Origin: Micropterix aruncella
Lineage: Eukaryota > Arthropoda > Insecta > Lepidoptera > Micropterigidae
Reading direction: 5' to 3'
Assembly (NCBI GenBank): GCA_944548615.1
Contig: OX155980.1
Location: forward strand, 57,052,079-57,116,078
Length of the DNA stretch: 64,000 nt
The notes below the pieces were generated by a model. The model saw only the letters and a program-made list of their open reading frames with translations. It did not search any database and had not been told where the DNA came from. Positions within the stretch are counted from its first letter, which is position 1. Every line of letters begins with the position of its first letter. Below, one piece after another: positions 56,802 through 64,000 of the stretch. The position numbers were made by a program, and so were the translations under genes.

Positions 56802-57475
56802 TAACCGACTTTGAAAAAAGGAGGAGGTTATCAATTCGGTTATATCTTTTTTTAATGTTTGTTATCTCAGAACTATGCCATGTATGAACCGATTTGAAAA
56901 ATTCTTTTTTTTATTTAAAAGAATATACTTACAGATTGGTACCATTTTTATCAAAATCCTGTTCTGATGATAAGATCCATGGGGAACTGAGGGAAGTCCT
57001 CAAATATTATTATATAAAGTTGAAAATGTACATTTTGATTCAATTCCGATGACAATGTATTTTTTTTAATGGTAAGCATGACCTGATTCTACACCCTGGG
57101 GCGGCTCCCAACGAGGGGACTTCTCAACGGTCAACAGCACAGATACGAAACTTTGTATAGTCATTCAGTTATGATAGACCGTTCTAAGTTTCACCATGAT
57201 ATGGCTGTTGCACCCAGGGTTGGCACCCGACGACGGGACTCCTTAACGGTCAACAGCACAGACACGAAATTTTGTATATGCATTAAATTACGACAACCCG
57301 TTCTAAGTTTCACCAAGACAGGACTGCGGCACCTAGGGTTGGCTTCCAACGAGGGAACTCCTCAACCGTCAACCGCACAGACACAAAATATTGTACACAT
57401 TCAATTATGATAGCCCTTTCTAAGTATCACCCATGGCTGCTGCACTTAGAAAAAAATTGGAGTCGGTTTTTTTTT
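56802..57475. mobile_element. interspersed element with accgactt ends
   Basis: Begins aaccgactttgaaaaaagga then ggaggttatcaattcggtta and ends aaattggagtcggtttttt, so short inverted repeats aaccgact flank it. This 5' word is, from memory, among the commonest repeats in lepidopteran genomes. Inside are three ~119-bp tandem units. Confidence 0.7.
57098..57440 (+). repeat. three tandem units, 119-bp period
   Basis: Unit starts near 57,098, 57,217 and 57,336 (gggttggcacccgacgacgg and variants). Each contains caacggtcaacagcacaga-like, acgaaa.tttgta and gttctaagtttcacca words. Confidence 0.9.
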
Positions 57476-57504
57476 TGTAAAAATTTAGTGTATTATATAT
57501 TAAA

Positions 57505-57728
57505 CTAGCTGCGCCCCGCGGTTTCACCCGCGTGGTGATGGAAAATTGTGATAATGATGATAGAAAACTATATATCTTTATAAATTATAGCCTATGTGTT
57601 ATTCTGATGTGTAAGCTATATTATTGTAAAGTTTCATCAAAATCCATTCAGTAGTTTTTGCGTGAAAGAGTAACAAACATCCATACATACATTCTTACAA
57701 ACTTTCGCGTTTACAATAGTAGTAGGAT
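57505..57728 (+). mobile_element. common lepidopteran repeat (gcgccccgcggtttcaccc type)
   Basis: Starts ctagctgcgccccgcggttt then cacccgcgtggtgatg and continues tatagcctatgtgttattct, aagtttcatcaaaatccatt, cagtagtttttgcgtgaaag, ending caatagtagtaggat. This order is familiar from many moth and butterfly introns. It is non-coding; the class (SINE-like or Helitron-like tail) is uncertain. Confidence 0.75.
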
Positions 57729-57732
57729 ATAT

Positions 57733-58370
57733 TTATATATGAATTCGATTTTACATTCTGTCTGTGATATTGTGACTTAAATGATTTTTTATTTTAGATT
57801 GGATATTAGGTAAACTGTTGATAAACCCATAATAACTGTTGATAACCCATAATAAACCCTATTTACACAATAATCTTAACGTAGCAAGATAACAAGTTTA
57901 TTTCAGAAAATTATCCAGATATACAAAACTTCGGATGTGTATAATTGCAATACGACATGGATTTATGAGTTGAACTTTGATATTATTACTTCTTTACACA
58001 GGCAAAATTAGTTGTTACGTTAAAACAAAAATGTCCCATTGTCCTTTTTAGCCTTAAATTTCCTTTATTTGAAACGGCGACCTGATTAAGCCTGATTAAT
58101 TTCAAATGGACCACTGTGCTCGGCGCGGGTGCGCGATCGCGCCGACCAAAGTATAAAAAACCGAAGGTCAAGCGATTTTCTTTCGGCTGCGCGGCTCTGG
58201 CTCTATCCAGACGAGGCGAAGCGCATGCGCCTAATATTTCCGTCGGCATCGATCGCAAAATCGCCAGCTGAGAATAGGAATCTTGGTTGCGTCACGTCGT
58301 GTGCGGTGTGCCTTATTACTACACAAATCAAAAGTGTTGTTACTACTCTTTATTGTGAAACTTCACAAAG
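57733..58370. other. no gene recognised
   Basis: A GC-containing patch at 58,120-58,260 (cggcgcgggtgcgcgatcgc, cagacgaggcgaagcgcatg) has overlapping ORFs on both strands without motifs. Confidence 0.3.
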
Positions 58371-58374
58371 GGTG

Positions 58375-58602
58375 GGTTTATTATTTACGAGAATCTATTA
58401 CGACCATCCCTATGATGAAGTGTGTGTATGTATGCGTGCATGTAATATTATATGTGTGGCTTGTTAATGCATTCGATCGACAGAATTCAAATGAAATTCC
58501 GTTAATTTTATCCCCGAGGAAAATAGTGACCAAGACGGGAATCAAACCCGGAACCGTACAGTGTAAGATCAGGGGCAATACAAATCCGGGCCATGTGGCC
58601 TG
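58375..58602 (-). mobile_element. tRNA-derived SINE, copy 2
   Basis: On the minus strand ggttccgggtttgattcccg is an intact box B, followed by tcttggtcactattttcctc and a body matching copy 1 at 54,250-54,430 (cgatcgaatgcattaacaag, cttcatcatagggatggtcg). Box A is decayed (ggcccggatttgtattgccc). Confidence 0.8.
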
Positions 58603-58609
58603 GATTTGT

Positions 58610-59085
58610 ATTTTCTTTCGATCATAATAATTGGGGATGTACCCGATTACACGATTAATCAACGATTACTAGTGTTTTTCATAATAATCCGAGTCGTCGA
58701 TTGCTTACCACGAGTATTTGGCGATTACCGGCGGACAAAACAAAAGAAACAGGCTAATTCAAAGCGTTTAATCGTATCAAAAAATAAAAATCTTAAATAT
58801 GTTGAATCTACATCTAGGAATATATATATATACATCTAGGATACGTATTTTTTAATTCATATACAATACCTCTATACGCTGAATGTTAATCCAACAGATT
58901 TTAGATATGTATAAAACCTTTGTGACCCATTTTTTTCGAACCAAAAACTTGTTATTATTTGTTGCTCAGTATTTTTGACCTAGTGCGCATATTTATGGGT
59001 TTTCCGTGCTACAATATATGCCTTCATGCCAAAATTGGGTCTTCTGCACGATACTTAGTTATTTATTCTGACTGTTGATCCGGGA
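58610..59085. other. no gene recognised
   Basis: A/T-rich with a short (at)n run at 58,821-58,831. No assignable feature. Confidence 0.3.
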
Positions 59086-59090
59086 GAAAA

Positions 59091-59600
59091 GAAGCATGAG
59101 AGTTCTCTGTCTGCATTTCAGGATACTGAAGGGCGTCGCTCCAATTATCTCACCGGCAGATTTACTGCACTCTCGGCACGTGGACGTCCTTTGAAATCTG
59201 AAGATAACATGCTACTCTTTATCCCCGGTCACAGCTGTGACTTCTTCTCATTCTCTTTCGCCGTGCATGGAGCCTAGCTTTGGAATGCTTTGCCAAAAAA
59301 TGAGAGATCCGTGCCGAGCATAACTTCTTTAAAAACATATTTGAAATCCATAAATTCACTTTCCCTTCCCATTATCCTCATTTTCAAATCCGTGCGTCCT
59401 TATAGTCTTTAGTTTATTTTGGTGTGGCAAATTCTGCGCCCACAAAGGATAAATAATTTTTATTGTATTTTTCCAAACTCATCCAACAATGTTCGCAAAT
59501 CAGCATAGGTAAGCTGTAGAATATTGCCTGTAGGCAATAAGCTCATCTTTTCTTATGGAAAAGTGTTTATTATTATTATTATTATTATCATTCAGGCCTC
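59091..59600 (+). pseudogene. CR1/Jockey-like LINE 3' end with (att)n tail
   Basis: Encodes, with frameshifts, ILKGVAPIISPADLLHSRHV, then DNMLLFIPGHSCDFFSFSFA, then LWNALPKNERSVPSITSLKT and YLKSINS. The LWN.LP..IR...S...FK..LK block is the typical last part of LINE ORF2 before the 3' untranslated region. A TAG replaces the residue before LWN. The following 3' UTR-like DNA (gtaggcaataagctcatctt) ends in ttattattattattattat at about 59,568-59,588, a simple LINE tail. Confidence 0.7.
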
Positions 59601-60045
59601 GTATAGTAAAATATCTAAAATTCTTTGTTTTATTTTTTCGTCATCAACCTTGAACACGTTGTTCTTTGTGTAGCGCGCTCGGCAACGGCAGACAGACAAA
59701 AGGCACACACACTCACGGGCCCGTTATGTAAATTATAGGACTGCAATTTGACAATATAAAGCGATTGTCTAACTAATTCACCAAATTACGGCAGCATCAC
59801 CGACGCGACGGTAAAAAACGTTTTGCAATACATACATTAAGATTAAGCAGACGTCATTTGGACACGATACTTACGAATCTGCGCATTACAAAACGGCGCA
59901 TCTGCGCATCGCGGCTACTAAAAAACCTATAAAAATGCCGTTCTATATAGGAAGTTTAAAACCTACAATTTTGTAAGAATTATATACATTAAAATAAACA
60001 AAATATTGACCACTATTATCTTAGCACTCTTGCCAATTTGTATGG
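59600..60045. other. no gene recognised
   Basis: Mixed sequence, nothing assignable. Confidence 0.3.
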
Positions 60046-60049
60046 ATTA

Positions 60050-60390
60050 ACGGCACTGCTATAAAACTCTACAGACAGCAATTAATGGATGTTTGAAGGC
60101 GTTTTTCACTGCCTCTTCGGAGATAATCTTTAACCAGTAAAAAAATATCCGAATTCCAAACAAGCTGTTGGAGCAAGGTCTGGTGAATACGTTAGGCGAA
60201 AAACAGTCTCCAGTGGCGACTCCTGCAACTTTGCGACAGTTTTCTGTGAACTGTTTGGACGTGCTTTGTTGTGCAGAATCAGTGGCGAATAGCAACTTAC
60301 CAGATCTCACATTCCGCCGCGGATAGGCTTTCATCCAATGATGGACGGGTCACATCAGTCGGATTAATCTCGAGCTTCACCATCATAGTT
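60050..60390 (-). pseudogene. mariner transposase C-terminal remnant
   Basis: The minus strand reads LILHNKARPNSSQKTVAKLQ, then ESPLETVFRLTYSPDLAPTA, then CLEFGYFFTG and a stop. It corresponds to the (H)DNARPH...TVAKLQELGLE...HPPYSPDLAPSDYHLFG.L block of mariner transposases. The second catalytic Asp (HDN) is now His-Asn, and the Asp of APSD is lost, so it is inactive. It is a different subfamily from the 13.4-kb mariner. Confidence 0.7.
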
Positions 60391-60424
60391 TTCAATTATT
60401 GACGGTAAGCATTTGCGTTAACGG

Positions 60425-60625
60425 TTATAATAGATAGCACCATTGATTATATACCCTATTAGATTGCTCAACGTCGTACTATAATATGAGAACCATAATT
60501 TTTCTACGAAACGCAGCGTGTATTGATGGCACTCATACTTCCAAAAATTAATAAATCCTCTATTGTTATGTTCAGTATGGTGACTTTCGTAGTATAAAAG
60601 TAAGGCAACCCACTGCAGGTTGCGC
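60425..60625 (+). repeat. family R fragment
   Basis: Reads attgattataccctattag-like gattatataccctattagat, then tgctcaacgtcgtactataa, then aacgcagcgtgtattgatgg, then tattgttatgttcagtatgg and tgactttcgtagta. It extends from the end into the interior of family R and stops just before the Helitron. Confidence 0.65.
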
Positions 60626-61056
60626 TCAACACGCCAATACAGCATAAAATAATTTATATAATAAAAATGAGTCGGGTTTTATGTATGTTACCTAATAACT
60701 CAAGAGCGCCTGGCCCGATTTGAACGATTCTTTTTTTGTTTTGTTCGTAATCATTTCGGTGTTGCTATAGGATATAAAAAAAATTGGAAAATCTCTCGGA
60801 AAAGTGAGAAAAATGAGAAAAACCAAAAATTATTTTAGTACCGAGCTTGATCATAGATGGCGTTGTTTGACAAGAATAAAAATACGAAAAATTCGAAAAT
60901 CAAGATGGCGGCACGGCGTGAAAACTGACATTTGACAGCCGAATTTTACGATTTTTTCATATCGTTTTCGTGATTCTGAAGGTAAATCAACTGAATTAAC
61001 TGAATTTGTGTAATTCGTAAATGTTTCTCCAGGGTTTGCAAACATTTTTTACAGTT

Positions 61057-63131
61057 ATGCCCTTGCGCAGACGCTCCATTATCAGCAAGGTGACCTCGAG
61101 CAAGACGACAAAACGACAGAGACAGGAGCAACTGAAAGCGATGAGCATCGCCAAGAATTGAATGAAGCGGCACGGATACGTAATGTTGCAGTGCGAAGAC
61201 GATTGAATTTTAGACAAAACACATACAGAGAGGCTTTCTATTATGATCTGGCGATACAATACAGCGATTATGAATGCATGCAAATTGGAGAAAAGGACCA
61301 TTTGTGCCAATATTGCAGTGCCTTGAAGTACCGCCACGAACCACTTGGTTTGTGTTGCGCAGGGGGTAAAATGAGATTGACACCATTGGTTCCACCACCA
61401 GAACCATTAGGATCGTTGTTGTCTGGAAATGCACCAGATCCTATGCATTTTCTGTCGAACATACAATATTACAATAATTGCTTCCAAATGACTTCATTTG
61501 GTGCAACACATATTGTTCGCGACAATTTTATGCCCACAGTAAAGGTAATTGCTGCACACTTATTTACAAATTTATTTATTTTATTTTTATTTATTATACA
61601 ACTCAAAAAGTTACGGATTATGCCCAAAAATATTTTTAACGCTCAGCCAATATCAGAAAATTGAATTCCATCGCACAATCCAGTGGCAATGTCACCTAAC
61701 TAGGCCGGGACCTGTTCTAATGTAGATATAGGGACTAAATAAAAGAACAATTGAGATGTAAATAAATATATATACATATACATATACACATATCGGCTAA
61801 ACTCATTTTTCTTTCAAGTAGAGTAAAGTAACTCCACTTAGTGGGCAAAAAAGGTGCGTAATGCTGATATAAAACCAGAGTAACTCAAAAATAACATAAA
61901 ACATGAGTTAATACAAGGTTAAAAAAATGTTAGCTTCATGGATGTAATATTAGATTTTTTATATCTCCCATAGTTATTATAAAATCAGGTTATCGTCATT
62001 TCTGAAAAAAGTGTTATTTTGATTTACCGGAGCTTTCATCTAGGGTTGCGATTTACATTCACAATCATACACTTAGAAATCATACACTTAGAAATCTATA
62101 TACCTGTGATAAATACATGCATACAAAAATCAAGGATACCTTTGGGATGAAGAATAGTCGAGCTAAAAGAGTCTGGATTTATAATAATAATGTAAAACAA
62201 AAATTAAAATGATTCAATTAATGATCACTTCGGTGAAACATTCTTAACGCCAGAAAATTTGTGATTGCAGATTCAAATGTATGGCCAAATTTTCCATAAG
62301 CTGGGTTCGCTGTTGCCGGTGCCAGATGCAGACCATAAATTTCTGCAAATCTTTTTCATGGGTAATTCACGGGAAGAAGTGCAGCAACGATGTGCTTACA
62401 ATCCAAAGACAAAGGAACACATTGTTCAGCAGTTGCAGACATTTTTTCATGAACACAATGCGTTGGTGGCATTATTTAAAACTGCACTTGACCGAATGCC
62501 CTCTGATAACCACCAAATCGTTATTAGAGCAGACAAAACTCCAGCTGGGGAACATTCTCGGCGCTTCAATGCTCCAACGATTGATGATGTCGCCTTATGG
62601 TTGGCGAACACTCCGATAACCGTGACATTGTATTGCATCGCCTTAACAACCAGTTGACACGTGTTTATGAAACTCATCGATCGTATGACGCCTTACAATA
62701 TCCGATATTGTTTTGGCAAGGAGAAGATGGCTACGACTTCACGACACATCACGTGCAACATTTCTAAAAATTCTGCAATGGCGCGAGTGCTTCAAACATG
62801 TAGAATTATCATCTGGGATGAATGCACAATGGCTCACAAACGAGCGTTGGAGGCTCTGGACCGAACGATGAGAGACTTGCGCGATAATCAAACTATCTTC
62901 GGTGGTGTAATGATACTCTTAGCCGGTGATTTTCGACAAACTCTTCCTGTGATTCCACGTTCAACAGCAGCCGACGAATTAAATGCGTGTTTGAAAGCGT
63001 CCGCATTATGGAGACACGTGAAGACGCTGAAATTCACGACGAACATGCGTGTCCAACTCCAGAATGATCAATCGGCGGAAGTTTTTTCGAGACAATTGCT
63101 GGACATTGGGAATGGAAACGTTCTGCATTAA
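61057..63131 (+). pseudogene. Helitron Rep/helicase gene, spliced, deleted
   Basis: Starts MPLRRRSIISKVTS at 61,057 but shifts frame within 35 codons. The right frame (61,158-61,544) gives RRRLNFRQNTYREAFYYDLA, HLCQYCSALKYRHEPLGLCC, MHFLSNIQYYNNCFQMTSFG and NFMPTVK. After an intron-like insert the frame resumes at 62,271: GQIFHKLGSLLPVPDADHKF, LQIFFMGNSREEVQQRC, KTALDRMPSDNHQIVIRADK. A frameshift near 62,620 leads to RDIVLHRLNNQLTRVYETHR and ALQYPILFWQGEDGYDF. The Rep domain and the N-terminal helicase are deleted near 62,740. What remains is PIF1-type helicase: IIIWDECTMAHKRALEALDR (motif II) and MILLAGDFRQTLPVIPRSTA (motif III), to the stop at 63,131. Confidence 0.9.
61545..62270 (+). other. 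intron-like insert in the Helitron gene
   Basis: Begins gtaattgc right after the Lys of MPTVK and ends gtgattgcag right before IQMYGQIFH. Exact removal of 726 nt joins acagtaaag and attcaaatg in frame, giving the contiguous Helitron sequence. It holds the dispersed repeat word also found at 10,680 (gtcacctaactaggccggga) and no target duplication is seen at its ends. Confidence 0.65.
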
Positions 63132-63208
63132 AATACATTCCATTCTATTTGAAAAAAAATCACTTAGTTTCAGATTTTGGCGAGACGAAGTTCGCCGGGT
63201 TCCGCTAG

Positions 63209-64000
63209 TCTATATAATAAAAATGAGTCGGGTTTTATGTATGTTACCTAATAACTCACGAGCGCCTGGCCCGATTTGAACGATTCTTTTTTTGTTTTGT
63301 TCGTAATCATTTCGGTGTTGCTATAGGATATAAAAAAATTGGAAAATCTCTCGGAAAAGTGAGAAAAATGAGAAAAACCAAAAATTATTTTTGTACCGAG
63401 TTCGGCCAATAGATGGCGCGGTTTGACAAGAATAAAAATACGAAAATTCGAAAATCAAGATGGCGGCACGGCGTGAAAACTGACATTTGACAGATAAGTT
63501 GAATTTTACGAATTTTTCATAGCGTTTTCGTGTTTTCGTGATTCTGAAGGTAAATCAAGTGAATTAAGTGAATTTGTGTAATTCGTGAATGTTTTTCCAG
63601 GTTTTGCAATCATTTTTCACAGTTATGCCCTTGCCCAGACGCTCCAATCTCAGCAAGGTGACCGGTCGAGCGAGACGACAAAGAGAGGTTCGAGCAACTG
63701 AAAACGATGAGGATCGCCAAGAAATGAATGAAGCGACACGTATACGTAATGTTGCAGTGCGAAGACGATTGAATTTGAGACAAAACACATACAGAGAGGC
63801 TTTCTATTATGATCTGGCGATACAATACAGCGATTATGAATGCGTGCAAATTGGAGAAATGGACCATTTGTGCCAATATTGCAGTGCCTTGAAGTACCGC
63901 CACGAACCACTTGGTTTGTGTTGCGCAGGGGGTAAAATGAGATTGACACCATTGGTTCCACCACCAGAACCATTAGGATCGTTGTTGTCTGGAAATGCAC
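63209..64000 (+). mobile_element. Helitron 2, head to tail with Helitron 1
   Basis: Starts TCtatataataaaaatgag immediately after the CTAG of Helitron 1. Its first ~400 bp match 60,653-61,056 closely, with small differences (agttcggccaatagatggcg against agcttgatcatagatggcg). It is cut by the window end. Confidence 0.93.
63625..64000 (+). CDS. Helitron protein N-terminus, open to window end
   Basis: Start at ATG 63,625: MPLPRRSNLSKVTGRARRQR, then EVRATENDEDRQEMNEATRI, RRRLNLRQNTYREAFYYDLA, DHLCQYCSALKYRHEPLGLC. This frame stays open for 125 codons to the window edge, without the early frameshift found in Helitron 1. The Cys-rich CQYC...CC pattern is a zinc-finger-like N-terminal element of Helitron replication proteins. 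Whether the rest is intact cannot be seen. It would act in the nucleus in rolling-circle transposition if complete. Confidence 0.85.
   Translation, partial: MPLPRRSNLSKVTGRARRQREVRATENDEDRQEMNEATRIRNVAVRRRLNLRQNTYREAFYYDLAIQYSDYECVQIGEMDHLCQYCSALKYRHEPLGLCCAGGKMRLTPLVPPPEPLGSLLSGNA

Larger units (their letters stand above)
60653..63208 (+). mobile_element. Helitron 1, internally deleted
   Basis: The 5' end tttatataataaaaatgagt corresponds to tctatataataaaaatgagt of the next copy (TC mutated to TT). The 3' end is ggttccgCTAG at 63,205-63,208, preceded by a small hairpin (ggcga...tcgcc, 63,179-63,196), the classical Helitron 3' signature. At 2,556 bp it is much shorter than an autonomous element (usually above 5 kb). 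It lacks the Rep (HUH) region and the helicase Walker A, so it must depend on another copy for movement. Confidence 0.9.

Noticed and set aside
58129..58662. Three overlapping ORFs on both strands
   Set aside because: The 3' part is the SINE read in different frames and the 5' part is a small GC patch. None is recognisable.

Overview
This window looks like an A+T-rich insect genome segment, most likely lepidopteran. The inference rests on recognisable repeat types: a mariner element, Helitrons, a hAT MITE, tRNA-derived SINEs, and interspersed repeats starting like 'gcgccccgcggtttcaccc' and 'accgactttgaaaaaagg', which from memory are abundant in moth and butterfly genomes. No conserved single-copy host gene, rRNA, tRNA gene or CRISPR array could be identified. 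Nearly all recognisable coding sequence is transposon-derived and damaged.

Region by region. 0-5.2 kb: a LINE-like remnant, then a cluster of five copies of a ~580-bp non-autonomous element ('family E' here). Each copy has a ~90-nt internal palindrome. Three copies are in tandem with T-rich junctions, and one copy is nested in another. 5.2-13.4 kb: a 640-bp inverted-repeat element ('family R'), a GC-rich unclassified block, and an antisense reverse-transcriptase/transposase chimera. 13.4-14.5 kb: a mariner element with a frameshifted transposase. 14.5-27 kb: a hAT MITE with a perfect 8-bp target duplication, three further inverted-repeat elements and two more E copies. 27-34 kb: LINE remnants, a 147-codon minus-strand ORF preceded by a TATA box and an array of heat-shock-element units, and a long LINE ORF whose reverse transcriptase reads YADN instead of YADD.

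34.7-42.2 kb is the most unusual part. Two multi-exon, transposon-type genes face each other. On the plus strand is an OTU-protease/Helitron-N-terminal gene with two GT-AG introns; a 26-bp minisatellite fills intron 1, and a family E copy cuts the gene off. On the minus strand is a Mutator-like (DGxW-type) transposase gene with at least two GT-AG introns and one internal stop. Both start with a 65-nt first exon ending in phase 2 within an Arg codon.

42-60 kb: an ~92-bp satellite array, an inverted-repeat MITE, LINE RT remnants, a recent ~1,042-bp tandem duplication containing LINE and IS630/mariner pieces, two SINE copies, an element with three ~119-bp internal repeats, and a CR1/Jockey-like LINE 3' end. 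60.65-64 kb: two Helitrons of one family joined head to tail at a CTAG|TC junction. The first is internally deleted (no Rep or Walker A region), has a 726-nt intron-like insert and keeps part of a PIF1-type helicase; the second is cut by the window edge.

No operon-like cooperation between genes is visible. The window is best read as a transposon graveyard with repeated nesting, tandem insertion and local duplication. Family names are from memory and pattern recognition; no database search was run.
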